DNA of 64,000 nucleotides from Pectinophora gossypiella (GCF_024362695.1 NC_065415.1:13557438-13621437), one strand, 5' to 3'; numbered from the stretch's first letter, positions 19,259-31,058 are shown. Notes: generated by a model from the sequence alone, not told the origin. Made by a program: numbers and translations.

Positions 19259-19610
19259 TTGTATGGCTACGGGCTGATAAATGGAAAAACGAGTGCGAGT
19301 GTGCGGATGGTGTCAAATGAAAAAGTGCTGGAAAGAGTTGAAGAAAAAAGAACCATAATGAAGACTATAGGGAACCGGAAAGGAAATATGATTCGCCACC
19401 TGATACGACACGATTCATTTATGACAAATATCATAGAAGGAAAAATTGAAGGGAAGAGAGTAAGGGGTAGACCTAGGAGAACATTTATGAAAGAAATAAA
19501 AGAAAAGGTGCAGGTCGTGTCGTATCAGGAGGTGAAGGATTTGGTGGGAAGAAGAGAAGAATGGCGATTACTCTACCGACAAGAGCGCAGCTCTTAAATA
19601 AAGAGAGAGA
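19259..19610 (+). pseudogene. LINE-S ORF2 C-terminal fragment
   Basis: An open frame of 112 residues: MVSNEKVLERVEEKRTIMKT, then GNMIRHLIRHDSF, GRPRRTFMKEIKEKVQ, and the end WRLLYRQERSS and stop. This is the extreme C-terminus of a LINE ORF2. No RT motif remains. The GAGAGA run after it may be the simple-repeat end. Confidence 0.65.
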
Positions 19611-19710
19611 GAGACTGGCTGATAAAACAGTCACTAATCCCTGTGGCCCAGATTTCCAGACACAATAGTTAATCAATGGGGTCTAGATTTTAATATAACT
19701 ATTACATAAA

Positions 19711-19806
19711 CATAAACAGTCTATACACGTCCCGCTGCTGGGCACAGGCCACCCCTTAATCAACCGGAGAGGGTATAGAGCATACTCCATCACGCTGCTC
19801 CACTGC
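19711..19806 (-). mobile_element. SINE-A, 3' end only
   Basis: Complement of the SINE-A tail and GGTATAGAGCATACTCCATC block. Confidence 0.65.
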
Positions 19807-20011
19807 GGCGGTAAAATGGAATATAATCTGTGGTCATCACTAGAGTAAGGTGTGCTACGAGTGTGCGGTTAACAAGCTCCATGAAATAATAATGAAAATC
19901 ACTAACACCCATCATGTTAATTAGAAGCATAAACTATAGAAACTTAATTAAAGTAATGAAAAATTTACAATTTGTTATTTATATTTTACCCTAACCCCTA
20001 CCCTATAACTT

Positions 20012-20221
20012 ACCCCAGTAAGTAGTAACCGGGACCAACGGCTTAACGTGCTTCCCGAAGCACGGATCATCTTACTTTTTGGACAATCAGGTGATCAGCC
20101 TATAATGTCCTAACCAAACTAGGGTTTACAAAGTGATATTTGTGATATGTCCCCACCGGAAATCGAACCAGGAACCTCCGGATCGTGAGCCCAACGCTCA
20201 ACCACTGGACCACGGAGGCAG
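20012..20221 (-). mobile_element. SINE-B, 3'-truncated
   Basis: The head and shared module are present; the tail beyond the ACTACTTAC hairpin is missing. Confidence 0.75.
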
Positions 20222-20774
20222 GTTTGAATACGAACTAAGCAAATGCAAAGGTACAAACGTAATTCAGCAAAAAAAAAATTAAAAATAACGACTGCATGAA
20301 AAGCATAAATATTCAGAGTAGTTTTTTATATTAGCATAACGTTTCATTTAATAATATAAAAAAGTACTTTCAAAAATACCTTACTACCCAATTGGGCTAG
20401 GCAAAGGCACATCCTTCGTAAGATGAAGCAGCAACTTCACAACTTTTCTGTGTTCTTTCTTCCTTTTATTTTTTTTCTCCGTACTCCATATCCATGATAT
20501 TACCCCTTTGTTTTGTATGTGAGAGTTTATTAGATTCCCCTTTTGAGATTGCCGAAGCCCGAAGGAGTACAAATAACATAACCTTATTGTAACCTAAATC
20601 TAACGGGCTGTCGGGCAGAAATCCGTAAATTGCGGAGGGATGTTCGTTTCATGGCTGTAAAACCAAACTGCGGTCACCAACATCAATAAACCTTTCAAGT
20701 AAATGTTTACGCGTGGTCGCGTTCGCTTCCGAAGTTCCTCCGCTTCTTTAAATAAAACGAACGGGCCCTATAAA

Positions 20775-20805
20775 GATGGGGTGCCATTTTGTGCGTGGGG
20801 ACGTG
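20775..20805 (+). other. Possible short first exon with strong donor
   Basis: ATG at 20775 opens a frame MGCHFVRGDV that meets a consensus donor GTG|GTAAGTATT at 20806. TATAAA at 20770 lies too close to serve this ATG. No partner exon was found, so this is only a candidate. Confidence 0.15.
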
Positions 20806-20821
20806 GTAAGTATTTTATGAA

Positions 20822-22070
20822 AAATCGATTTAAATATTTTTTTCATTATTTTAAAATTGCGAAATAAAAATTGTACGTATTCAGAAACCTTTATAATCAT
20901 CAATCTTGAAGCGAGATCATAAAGCTAAGCTAAATCAGGAACAAATCACGCTCGCAATCGCTATCGGGTTGCGCAGAATTATGAAGTCACTGATTAGAAG
21001 GCAACTCGGTCTCATTGGTGTATTTAACACTTTTAAGAACAGAACGTCTACGGACTTTCCGATTCCAAGGTGTCATACTACCTATTATGTCAATGACCCA
21101 TGGTCTCTGTCCGTGAAAAGGGTTAAATAGCAAAGTTCTGCTAGAACAACGTTGTATCCTATTCATAATTTCATTTTATATTTTTCCGCGAAATTGAATG
21201 TCGAGATTCGTTTCTAAACGTATAGCGCCACCTAGCGCACTATGAGTCCTACTAATGACAACCGGGAGCCACCCCCCCGCGCCCCTGGCAGTGAAGAAAA
21301 AACTATGGACACGCGTGTGCGCGCTCTCTTATAAATAAATCATTTTGTCCTAATTTAATCCGTAAATCCGCCTGTAAGCTAATAAACTAGCATATTCTAC
21401 GTGTTATATGAACAATTGGTAATAAAAGTTGATCCTGCATTGGAGTTCACCATCAATTCGAAGAGGAATTCCATCACCCCGGAGCGGTTTGCTGTGGCAG
21501 CCCAGGTAGGACTCATATTCTATATACGCAAGGAACCGAATCTCGACCTCTCGAACCTTTAGATTCCGAAACCAGGCGTGTTCATTAGGAAACGCTTGGT
21601 CCCCAGACGTTGGCGAGACCATCACGCGTTTTAAATTTCTCGTCCCACCACAAACGTTTACAATTATATTACAACTTAACTTACCCAAATCCTTTTCAGT
21701 TTAACCTTAGACGTCATAATTTGCTAAACTAACCCGCACTTCCCGAAATCACAAAGCACGCAGTGGTTGCAAACCTTTGAATATGCTACAAGACGTCACA
21801 CTAACTCCGCAGGCATAATTAACTCGAGGTAATTACGCTTACTCACGTTTCATGAGAAAACTTTGTTTTATGCCACACGCTGTGACGCGGATTGTCATTC
21901 GGAAACGTACGCAGTCGTAAAAAGAACTCAATCTCAATTCTGTGACGAGCGTTCTGTAGCTCTATAGAGCTTGGAATTAGATTTGTTTGAGAAAGTTTTA
22001 TTTATTATTGAAACTCTTTTATTCGAGTTTTCAGAGCACGTGTGAATAATGAAAAGCATGTTTGACCTCA
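20822..22070. other. No gene supported
   Basis: Short open frames at 20906-21130 (plus) and 21404-21688 (minus) show no known motif. In the plus direction at 21431-21508 a frame reads EFTINSKRNSITPERFAVAA up to CAG|GTAGGA, which might be an old exon or repeat. I do not assign it. Confidence 0.25.
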
Positions 22071-22073
22071 GTT

Positions 22074-22425
22074 CATCTCCCTAGCGTTATCCCGTTTGCA
22101 CAGAGTCCGTTTACCTAACCTAAAGATTCGACCGGTCCGGCTTTTACACAAGCGACTGCCGGTCTAACCTGCCAAGCCGCGAAGGGAAAACCAGCCCAAT
22201 ACAGATTAGTTAGGTCACATACCTTCGAAGTGCGTTTCTCGGGAATGTTTCTTCACGATGTTTTCGTTCACCGCTGAGCACGTGATAATTATTTATGATC
22301 CTAACATGAATTCGAAATCAATTTCGAAAATCATTGTTTTACGCCGGTGCTGGGATTTGAACCTGTGACGTCACAGTGAGACTCAAACAAGCGTTCTTCT
22401 ATCTGGGCTATCTCCAGTCCGGTAC
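22074..22425 (-). mobile_element. SINE-E, full length
   Basis: Same structure and length as the copy at 17043-17390; ends CATCTCCCTAGCGTTATCCC on the plus strand. Confidence 0.75.
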
Positions 22426-22507
22426 TATCCGTCATAATAAATTAAAAAAAAAAATTGCTGCGTAACATATTTTTTCTGGATTTTGTTAATATTGTCTCGA
22501 AAAAAAA

Positions 22508-22665
22508 GCGTTTCGGAAGACACGTTAAGCCGTTGGTCCCGGTTACTACTTACTGATGTAAGTTACAGAGTCATGTCAGGGGCCTTTGGCGGCTCAATAG
22601 TAACCCAGACCAGGGTTGATCAGGTTGGTAATCCACCTCACGACCCACACGATAGAAGAAGAATA
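22508..22665 (+). mobile_element. SINE-B, 5'-truncated
   Basis: Begins inside the shared module (GCGTTTCGGAAGACACG) and ends in (GAA)n. Confidence 0.75.
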
Positions 22666-23082
22666 AAAAAATATCAGAACGAACATTCTAAGTCCACTTA
22701 CCCGGTTCCACTCCTCGATAGACCGTCAAAGACCGACTAGTATAAAGAGCAACCAAACTTGGTCTGTCACCGTCATCGTCAAATCCTCCCTGAGGGCATC
22801 CGGTTCATTTTTACGATGAAAAATGACCACTTTTTCGAACACGTTGATTGTTGAAAACATTTTGTTCATTAAACGGTACACTGAGTTCGGTTTACTATTT
22901 TTATTTGAACTCCTCTTTACTGTGTTTGAAAGGCGCTTGTGGAGGGGCTTTCACAGTGCTCATTATTTTGGCAGTTTATGAATAAATCTACGTTTGTTTG
23001 TATCATAAAGGTGTTGTTTTCATCGGATCCCATTAATGTCTATTTATATATGCAGAGTAAAACTTCTTATATACATACATAA

Positions 23083-23406
23083 ACAGCCTATATACGTCCC
23101 ACTGCTGGTCACAGGCCTCCCCTTAATCAACCGGAGGGGGTATGGAGCATACTCCACCACGCTGCTCCAATGCGGGTTGGTGGAGGTGTTTTTACGGCTA
23201 ATAGCTGGGACCAACGGTTTAACGTGCCCTTCGAAGCACGGAATCATGTTACTTTTTCGGACAATCAGGTGATTCAAGCCTGAAAAGTCCTTACCAAACA
23301 AAGGACAGTCTCACAAAGTGATTTCGACAATGTCCCCATTGGGAATCGAACCCGGACCTCCACATCGTGAGCCTAACGCTCTAACCACTAGACCACGGAG
23401 GCTGTT
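23083..23406 (-). mobile_element. SINE-A, full length
   Basis: Complete on the minus strand with intact A and B boxes. It is very similar to copies at 9391 and 46140. Confidence 0.85.
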
Positions 23407-23509
23407 ATGTGTGCTGTGTAGGCGGAGTAAAACTTCTTGTGCCATAATTATATCGAACTAGGTAGTTAAAGACACATAATTGGGTTATGTCCTTGGTTAA
23501 AGATAAATT

Positions 23510-23660
23510 ATGATATTCTGATTACTAAATAAAGACAGATCCAAAACTAATAATATTTTTTTCTATTTAACTCATTTATAAATTTTAATCAAGAAAAAAA
23601 AACGTAATAATGAGTTAAACGTTTATCACGTTTTTCTATGCGACGTGCAAGTCAATCTAA
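23510..23660 (+). repeat. Rep-H dispersed repeat
   Basis: It shares TTCTGATTACTAAATAAAGA, ATTTTAATCAAGAAAAA and TTTATCACGTTTTTCTATG with 62190-62330, at the same spacing. Confidence 0.6.
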
Positions 23661-23741
23661 TGAATATTTATTTATCAAATATTCATCAACATCACGTCAC
23701 GTCAAAAAAATATACGCTATCCTGTGCAAATACAAATCATT

Positions 23742-23905
23742 AAAAATATCTTTATTCAGTAGGTAACATAGTTTACACTTTGAATCGTCAATTTTACATA
23801 ACGAACGTCTCATCCGCCTAAAACTACTGCAGCTTCTCACAACCTGTATAGCCGGGGAAAAGAAGCTGCAAGAAAAACCTCGGCACAGGGCCCTAGACGT
23901 TCTTT
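23742..23905 (-). repeat. Rep-I LINE 3' end
   Basis: The minus strand reads AGAAGCTGCAGTAGTTTTAG, GGCGGATGAGACGTTCG and ACTGAATAAAGATATTTTT. It matches 24990-25105 and 41150-41279, which end in (TTGAAT)n, a usual LINE terminus. Confidence 0.6.
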
Positions 23906-24099
23906 AAAAAAATAAAAATAAACATAAAATATTGGTATACAATTGAGTAATTTAGCTGCCTAATATCAGTTCTCAGACAGTTAATCCCATGCATTCATAT
24001 CTTCTAAATAATCACTAACTTTATAATAACCTTTTTTGTAAAGTTTTTGTTTAACTACTGTCTTAAAACAGTTGAAAGGCAATTAGGTCTTAAAGTTCA

Positions 24100-24296
24100 C
24101 TGGCTTAGGTCTCAAACAGCCAGAGCTGGTTCGAACTCCCGGTACCGGTCTTACACCATTATAGACGGCGACACGGCTCACCACCTATCACGTTGGTCTA
24201 ACAGAAAGGTTCATGAGTGCTTAGTTCATGGATTTGATGGATGTACCTGGGATTACCGCAATTGGCATATAAGCGTGAGCTTATGTAAAAAAAGAG
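24100..24296 (+). mobile_element. SINE-D, most of the body
   Basis: It reads GGTACCGGTCTTACACC, then ACGGCTCACCACCTATCACG, and ends CGCAATTGGCATATAAGCGT. The end resembles the LINE-R 3' end. Confidence 0.65.
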
Positions 24297-24794
24297 TAAG
24301 AAAAAAGAATAAATCTTTAAAAAAGCTGCCTAAAATAAAAAATAAAGACACGATTTCGAGACCGGTCACCCCATTCACCCCGAAGCATTATAACAACGGC
24401 CCGCAGTCATAATATGCATTAACCCGAAAACCTTAACTCGTAACAATAACAAAGAATGTAATAAAACCTTTCTAATTATTAACTTGCCATTTTCCGAAAG
24501 AATATGCATCAAAGATTATTATTTAAATTAGGGTTGTTTGATGCTTATCTATATCTGCAGTGTAAAAGGACCTGTCGTAACATAATAGTCCTTAAAAGTG
24601 AGTTTGTACATATATTAGCCAAAGTTCATCATATACAAAAAGTATATAGACTAGTCGGCCCTTTTGTTAGTATTTATCAAACCACCATCCTTATGGCAAA
24701 TGACCATTGCCATCTAGTAAAAACCTAAATTACTTACATTTTAGAACCAAATCCACACACATTACATTACATGTTTGACCAAATTCGAGATGGT

Positions 24795-24955
24795 TTTAGT
24801 GAAGGTTCAGTACGATCTACACTGAAACGGCGTGCGTGTATGAAACGATTGATGAATGTGGATGAAGCAAGAGAAGTGTGATAAGATCGAAGCAAATGGA
24901 ATTTAATAGTCTCTGCTTACCCCGGTGGGAAATAAGGGTATATTTGTATGTTACA
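24795..24955 (+). pseudogene. LINE-R ORF2 C-terminus and 3' end
   Basis: It encodes remnants of TLKRRACMKRLMNVDEAREV with a premature stop, then the terminal block ACCCCGGTGGGAAATAAGGG. Confidence 0.6.
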
Positions 24956-24989
24956 TTTTAGAATGACATAGGTATAGAGAAGGCACTAC

Positions 24990-25105
24990 CTGATAATAAT
25001 TAGGTAGTCATTTTAGGCGGATGAGACGTTGGTAAGGAAAAAAAGAAGATTCAAAGTGTAACTCTGTTATCTACTGAATAAAGATATTTTTGAATTTGAA
25101 TAGTT
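24990..25105 (+). repeat. Rep-I LINE 3' end
   Basis: TTTTAGGCGGATGAGACGTT and CTACTGAATAAAGATATTTT, ending TTGAATTTGAA. Confidence 0.6.
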
Positions 25106-25561
25106 GATTCGTGATTATACTTCCTGCAGCGGTACAACTACCTTGTAAAGCGTTAGGTACTTACTTAATATTTTAATTCTAAAGCATCTCTCATCAGAGT
25201 CTATCTCTTCAGCATCCCCTTCAAACAGAGTGAAAACTCGAAAAAGATTACATTGATAATAAGCGTCGAGTAATCCAGTTCGATTAATAGAACATTACGT
25301 TCGGAAAATCAACAAATTATTATTCACCCAACGATTCCGGTCCCAGAAGATTTGAAATCCAATTTTAAATTCTTATTTAAATAGTCCTCTCTAGAGATGC
25401 CGCGGATATTTTGCTTCGAGTGAGAAGTTACATTTTGAAAAGTGATTGGCAGCGGTGAGTTGGTTCGGGACATAAAAATTGTGAGAATAATCGGAATGTA
25501 TCATTCGAATGAGTAGAAATAAAGAGTCATGTTTTCGTGAAGGAAATTAATAATTATTATT

Positions 25562-25855
25562 ATCATCATCATCATCAGCCCATTAACGTCCCCACTGCTG
25601 GGGCACGGGCCTTCCCTATGGATGGATAGGGAGATCGGGCCTTAAACCATCACGCGGGCCCAGTGCGGATTGATGGTTATTAACGACTGCTAATGCAGCC
25701 GGGACCAACGGCTTAACGTGCCTTCCGAAGCACGGAGGAGCTCGAGATGAAAACTTTTTTTTTGTGGTCATTCTATGACCGGCCTTTGCGAAAGTTGCTT
25801 AACTTTAACAATCGCAGACCGAGCGCGTTTACCGCTGCGCCACCAAGCTCCTCAC
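25562..25855 (-). mobile_element. SINE-C, full length
   Basis: The head, 5S-like block, shared module and tail are all present on the minus strand. The (ATG)n terminus is at 25562. Confidence 0.82.
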
Positions 25856-25859
25856 CAAT

Positions 25860-26510
25860 AATTCTTAAAACTTATTTGAAAAATAAAGTACTTAGTACAT
25901 TTGTGCATGTACAAAATTAAGTGTTCATTCAAAATGGGTTCTTTTAGGAGTGAGCTAAATTGAATCTTGTAGATTTACAAAGAAAGTTTTTTTACTTAGC
26001 AGTAAGTAGGTTCTTTCAAATATTTGAAATAAGGCATGCTTCTCACCTCAAGTTACCACAAAGTTTTAGCTCAAAACTACCATAAACACAAACATCACAA
26101 ACACTCATACATACATTCCTCTCACCATTTACCCTAGCATACTGAAGTTGATTTTTCCGACTCACTGACTCAGCTCACTCGCGACCCACCCCTAAAACCC
26201 TCTCAGGAGAGCGAACAGAAATTAGAACCGACACGACATTTGCACATTTTCCTCGAGTATGCTTAAATGCGTAGGCAAATGTAATTACATTTGATGGAGT
26301 AAGTTAGCTCCCTCCCTAAGATACCCGTACTTCCTTGATTCAATCAGTCAATTCTGGATTTACCTCCCGACTGATTCTATGGCGAGTAATGAGATGATGT
26401 CTCTAAAAATTTAGCGGGAATTAAATGAGTAGGCGTCCGTGCAGAAGTAAATATTTTTAAAATGGAAGAAATGACATAGTCACAACAATTTTTAGGGTCA
26501 TATTTTGACT
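25860..26510. other. No feature recognised
   Basis: AT-rich sequence with no open frame or repeat that I could support. Confidence 0.35.
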
Positions 26511-26511
26511 A

Positions 26512-26585
26512 TGACCTGTCAAATCTTCAGGTTAGGTTAGCGGACCCTTTGAAAAATGGCATAATGCTACGGAGATGATGATATT
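26512..26585 (+). mobile_element. SINE-E 3' end fragment
   Basis: GACCTGTCAAATCTTCAGG, GGTTAGCGGACCCTTTG and a GATGATGAT end. Confidence 0.6.
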
Positions 26586-26984
26586 TGGATTATTATTTCT
26601 TACAGTTTGTTACCCTTTCACGCTTAAACCCCTGAACTGATTTAGATGAGGTATGGCTACGAGTATAGTTTGAGACCTACGCAAGAACAAAGTATAGTTG
26701 TCATCCTGGAAACCACCCCTTAAAGGGATGAAAATATGAAAACCAAAGTCTACGCGTACAAGTCGCGGAAGTAAAGTTAGTTTCTGCTTAAAAAATATGC
26801 TGTAATTTGAAGAAGATTCTGAGCAAAACATACCAAGTGTGTGTACAAATGCAACATTATGTATTGATAACTATACACTGTCTAGCAATGTCTCAGGCTT
26901 AAATTGTGACCGTCACAATAGCCGGTCACTCGTGTTTCCTGTCACCAGGCGGCACTAAGAGGTCAGTAATTATTGAGCACCATT

Positions 26985-27440
26985 TAAACATAAAATACCC
27001 CAAAATACATAATACTGGGTTCTTACAGCGTTAGTCAGGGATGTGAGGCTCCCGTTATTTGAACACTGTTGCAAGTGACATGATCACGGGACGACCGACT
27101 GATTATAATATTATAGCTTCTGTTTTACATACATACATACATAACTCACGCCTATTTCCCACCGGGCTGAGCAGAGACTATAGAATTCCATTTGCTTCGA
27201 TGCTGAACACTTCTCTTGCTTCCTCCACATTCATCAATTGCTTCATACACGCACGCCGGTTTAGGGTAAAACGTACTAAACCTTTTCTAAGGACATCTCC
27301 AATTTGGTTAATGTAAGTCCTTCTAGGTCTTCCTCTGCCAGTCCTACCATCAACTTTCGGTTTATATACCGCTTTCGCAATTCTATTATCCTTCATCCAT
27401 TGTGTTTTAATTATGATAATAACCGCGTAAACCTCAAACT
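26985..27440. mobile_element. MITE-6, split by a LINE-R insertion
   Basis: The left part (26985-27132) has ATACTGGGTTCTTACAGCG and ACACTGTTGCAAGTGACATG. The right end (27400-27440) has TGTGTTTTAATTATGATAAT. The LINE-R fragment lies between. Compare the unbroken copy at 51703-51888. Confidence 0.5.
27133..27399 (-). pseudogene. LINE-R ORF2 C-terminus and 3' end
   Basis: The minus-strand frame gives GRTGRGRPRRTYINQIGDVL, then LVRFTLNRRACMKQLMNVEE. After the stop come the GGGAAATAGGCGTGAGTTA end and (TATG)n. It is the best-preserved LINE-R end in the window. Confidence 0.7.
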
Positions 27441-27887
27441 ATGTATAAAATACCCCGCCAAAATACGAGGGCCGGCCATTCTCGCGCTCAACTTAAATCT
27501 GCGTGGCAAACCAAACCAAAACTTAATCCTCCACAGGAAAACTTGCACGAAAAATGAAACTTTTCTTGGTTATATCGCCAAAGACTTGAACCACTAACAA
27601 GGTTCACCATCTCTCGTCTATTGACCGAACTCCTTTCTAAAACAGATTAGTTGGTTCATTAACTATCAAAGAGATTCACCAGCCATAACTACGTACATAC
27701 CTACGTACATACACTTATAGAACGGTACGGATATCAAAGTTTTTCCGCAAGATTAATTCTCTCAAGGGAAGGCGTGTAAATGTACATGTACGTAATGTAT
27801 GTGTGTTTTTAGTGCACAATTATTAGTTGTTACTAAACATAAGCTTACGACCATATCTCAATAGACACCGCTATTCAGAATTACATC

Positions 27888-28045
27888 TGAAGATGAACTA
27901 AGTACCCACATCTCACCAAGCTTTCTGCAAGACCACAAGACAGGTGGTGAGCAGTATCGACGTCTATAATGGTCGAACCAACTACAATGTAAGTGATACC
28001 TGCACTTAATAACTCATTAGTGTAAGTCCGGTACCGAGGCATAGA
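27888..28045 (-). mobile_element. SINE-D, partial
   Basis: Complement of CAGAAAGCTTGGTGAGATGT, then TATAGACGTCGATACTGC, up to GTACCGG. Confidence 0.6.
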
Positions 28046-28380
28046 ATAAAGAATAGAACGGCAACTCTCTGCTCCCCGCCAGTGTCTGAGCTAGGTTTAC
28101 CTCACCCCCCTGGAATATAGTTTACACTCGAATCGTGACGGCTGGGCGCGGACCGTTGTTTTTATTTTTATTAGTTAATTTTATATGTTCGAATTTTGAA
28201 GTTCGACGTCGACTTTCTTTCGTCTGATTCGATTATTTTGATCTCACAGTAACTGCCTGCGCCGGCTTATTGTATGAAGTCAGGTTATTGGTATGAAATA
28301 TCCGGGGTGTGACCGAGGTTCGAACCGGCGCTCCCCGTTTGAGAAGCCGGTGTTGGTACACCACAGTGACTAAACAATAT
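28045..28380 (-). repeat. SINE-F like sequence with tRNA-like head
   Basis: It includes GGGTGAGGTAAACCTAGCTC (complement) and, at 28314-28370, a tRNA-like stretch whose complement has GGTTCGAACCTCGG. Linkage of the two parts is uncertain. Confidence 0.35.
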
Positions 28381-29147
28381 AGTTGTGTACATCTTATGTG
28401 ACTAAAATTTACCTGTGAGGTTAATAGCTAGAGATAAATGAGTATTTCTGATTGATAACGTTCTTATACATTTTCCAGGCTATAGATTCACAAATGAAAG
28501 TATCTCGCTGACACTGCTTAGATATAATCTTCAGTAGATGTATAAGGTCTTTGTATAAAAGTATTTTTTGACTATTCAATAGGAAGCCTCTCTGCCTACC
28601 CCTTTAGGGATACAGGCGTGACGCTGTTGAACATATGTTGTTATGCTAGAAAGCTGTTGTCCCGCGGAATTACAAAATTATGACGAGGGCGAGCATCTAT
28701 TACCATATTAAAATTGGCCTAACTTTTATTCACATATTTGAGATATTTTTTTTACACTCAAATTAATAAAGTTTTGCCATCCCTGATCTAGACAGAAACG
28801 CTTACTTTCAAGTAAGTAACTCTTACCACGTAACCAAACTCGCTCTAGTGTAAATGATAACGAAGCTACGGAGGCGGTTTCAGCAAAATATATGACGGTT
28901 AATTATTATTGGGGCCTGGTTAATGCTTGTGGCGCGATTCGCAACGCAAGGCATGTCAATATAATACAGTGTTAAGGTTAATCGCGTGTGAAAAGACAGC
29001 GGAGTTATGCGTGGAGCGGCGGAAATTGTGAAATGTTTGCGATAACGGCGGCTGATTGTGTTTGCTATTTTTTTTATAAAGCATGCGTAAAAACCTTGAT
29101 CAAGGCGGACATTCCGTGATCAAATCCAAGATGTTTTAAAGAAAGTT
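28380..29147. other. No gene recognised
   Basis: It holds only a short LINE-tail-like piece at 28588-28630 (CTACCCCTTTAGGGATACAGG) and otherwise unassigned DNA. Confidence 0.35.
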
Positions 29148-29630
29148 CAGGGGGTTAAGAGGCCACATCGAAGCAATACATCTAAAAAAGCAATATTGCA
29201 ATTTAAAAGTAAGTGCGCAATGCAAACAAATGTCAACTGCCTCTTTGGTCCAGTGGTTGAGCGTTGGACTCACGATCCGGAGGCCCCGGGTTCGAATCCC
29301 GGTAGGGGCATATCACAAAAATCACTTTGTGATCCCTAGTTTGGTTAGGACATTACAGGCTGATCACCTGATTGTCCGAAAGTAAGATGATCCGTGCTTC
29401 GGTAGGCACGTTAAGCCGTTGGTCCCGGTTACTATTTACTGATGTAAGTGAGTAATCGTTACATGAGCCATGTCAGGGGCCTTTAGCGGCTCAATTATAA
29501 CCCTGACACCAGGGTTGATGAGGTTGGTATTCTACCTCACGACCCACACGATAAGAAGAAGAAGACAAATGTCAAAAAGCAATATTGCTTTTTTAGATGA
29601 GTTGCTTCGATGTGGCCTTTCAACCCCCTG
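29148..29630. mobile_element. MITE-1, complete, carrying a SINE-B insertion
   Basis: The left arm begins CAGGGGGTTAAGAGGCCAC and the right arm ends GTGGCCTTTCAACCCCCTG, inverted repeats of about 55 nt. Without the SINE it would be about 155 nt, like the copy at 54175-54328. Confidence 0.75.
29237..29564 (+). mobile_element. SINE-B, full length, 11-bp target-site duplication
   Basis: Complete SINE-B from CTGCCTCTTTGGTCCAGTGG to AGAAGAAG. ACAAATGTCAA at 29226-29236 is repeated at 29565-29575, inside MITE-1. Confidence 0.85.
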
Positions 29631-29631
29631 G

Positions 29632-29780
29632 TCAAGAGTACTCTTAACCTGCGAGCATGCATGAAGTCTTTGATGAGAGTGGAAGAAGCAAAAGTGGTGT
29701 GTCAGGATCGTAGTAAGAGGGTTCCGTGGTCTTTGCCTACCCCAACGGGAATAGGAGTGATATGTAAGCGAAAAAGCCAT
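29632..29780 (+). pseudogene. LINE-R ORF2 C-terminal remnant
   Basis: The frame reads STLNLRACMKSLMRVEEAKV, then CQDRSKRVPW, and the end has CTACCCCAACGGGAATAGG. Confidence 0.6.
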
Positions 29781-30004
29781 ATAACAGTGGGATAGGACAT
29801 GAAAGAAACGATTATTTTTTGTTCCCCCTTTATTTTTAACCTTTTATATTCTTCTACGTTTTCCTCTTTTAAAAACAACCGTCCGCCATTCCGCAATCCC
29901 CTCCTCTCTCTCGCTCACTCGTCGCTCTCTCTTTCTCCTTTGCGTTACGTTTCATTCAGCCTACCATTCCTACACTACATAATATGATTTAAAAGTTATA
30001 GTTA

Positions 30005-30375
30005 ATGGCCTTGATTCCTGCAGACACCTAATTTTATTTTAAGTTATACCCGTCATTTTCTTATCTGCCGAAAAGGAAAGGGACGGATGATTGTCAACAG
30101 GTTAATTTTAAAACGAAAGAAGCTCAGGTTACTGAGCGAATAAAATAGGTATCTCGCTGGTATGCAATCCGTTTGACGTGCTGTATACTTAACCCTGTCG
30201 GGTCGATGTAAAATTTTAGACGGTTGTTTTAAATTTCAGCTTAAAACTAACGTGTGTTCCATAAATTTTATGCCTGTCGATTACCCATCCCTTTATTTTT
30301 CAGCGGATAAGAAAATGACAGGTATAACTTAAAATAAAATTAGATGGCGTCTGCAAAAATTAGCACCACTGTTAT
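30005..30375. mobile_element. MITE-5, complete
   Basis: The left end TTGATTCCTGCAGACACC, then TTTTATTTTAAGTTATACCC, is matched in inverse at the right (AACTTAAAATAAAATTAG, then GGCGTCTGCAAAAATTAGC). Confidence 0.7.
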
Positions 30376-30473
30376 GCTTTAGTTACTGGGATATAACTTA
30401 ACATAGCATAACGTTATATTACTGTTATGCCTTAAGTTATAACATTTTCACGCTAACTATAGTAAGCGTAGTA

Positions 30474-30672
30474 TACAGAGTGCTAGTGTTAAAACGTAAC
30501 GAAAACATTGGGGGATGATTCAGACCATGGTTCTGATTTAATACCGTGTGAAATTTTCCATTGCAAAATTCATGTTGTGTTTTTGAAATTATTTTAAATT
30601 CTATACTATTGCGATTGATTAACTCATAATGATGAGCCGAATCATCCCCCTCAGTGTTTGTTACGATGTCAC
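30474..30672. mobile_element. MITE-2, complete, diverged
   Basis: Arms GTAACGAAAACATTGGGGGA and ATCCCCCTCAGTGTTTGTTA, ends near GTGCTAGTG and ATGTCACTA. Confidence 0.65.
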
Positions 30673-30675
30673 TAC

Positions 30676-30803
30676 GTATGGGTTTTAGGGACACTAGCGT
30701 CTTTCGAGCGTCGTCGTCGTGTCAGCGTTCGCGCAACGTTGACGCCGCGGCGACGCGACGCCAGCGCTGGCCGGCTGCCGAACGCCAAGCGTGCGCGGCG
30801 CTT
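30676..30803. mobile_element. GC-rich MITE-like segment
   Basis: Starting GGTTTTAGGGACACTAGCGT, it is a CG-dense block (GACGCCGCGGCGACGCGACG) in an AT-rich setting. It is followed by a stray MITE-2 end (AACTCAGAATCATGG). Only one end is clear. Confidence 0.4.
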
Positions 30804-30884
30804 AACTCAGAATCATGGTCGGAATCATTCCTCACAACCCTCACAATAGAAGAAGAAATTTCACTCGAAATACATAGGGTACAT

Positions 30885-31058
30885 ACATAAATTCACGCCT
30901 ATTTCCCATCGGGGTAAGTAGAGACTATGGATGTTCCTCTGTTTCGATCCTGACACACTTCTCTTGCTTCCTTCACATTCATCAATCGTTTCATACACGC
31001 AGGACGGTTCAGAGTCGATCGTACTGAACCTTTTCTAAGGACATTTCCAATTCACTAG
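30885..31058 (-). pseudogene. LINE-R ORF2 C-terminus and 3' end
   Basis: Complement of AGTACGATCGACTCTGAACC and TGAAACGATTGATGAATGTG, ending GGGAAATAGGCGTGAATT. Confidence 0.6.

Noticed and set aside
19988..20012. Telomere-like CCCTAACCCCTACCC
   Set aside because: Too short and irregular, and insect telomeric DNA is usually TTAGG-type (CCTAA); probably chance.
21404..21688. 94-codon minus-strand frame
   Set aside because: No motif or splice support; the plus strand is equally open in part.
24047..24412. 121-codon plus-strand frame
   Set aside because: Most of it is SINE-D sequence.
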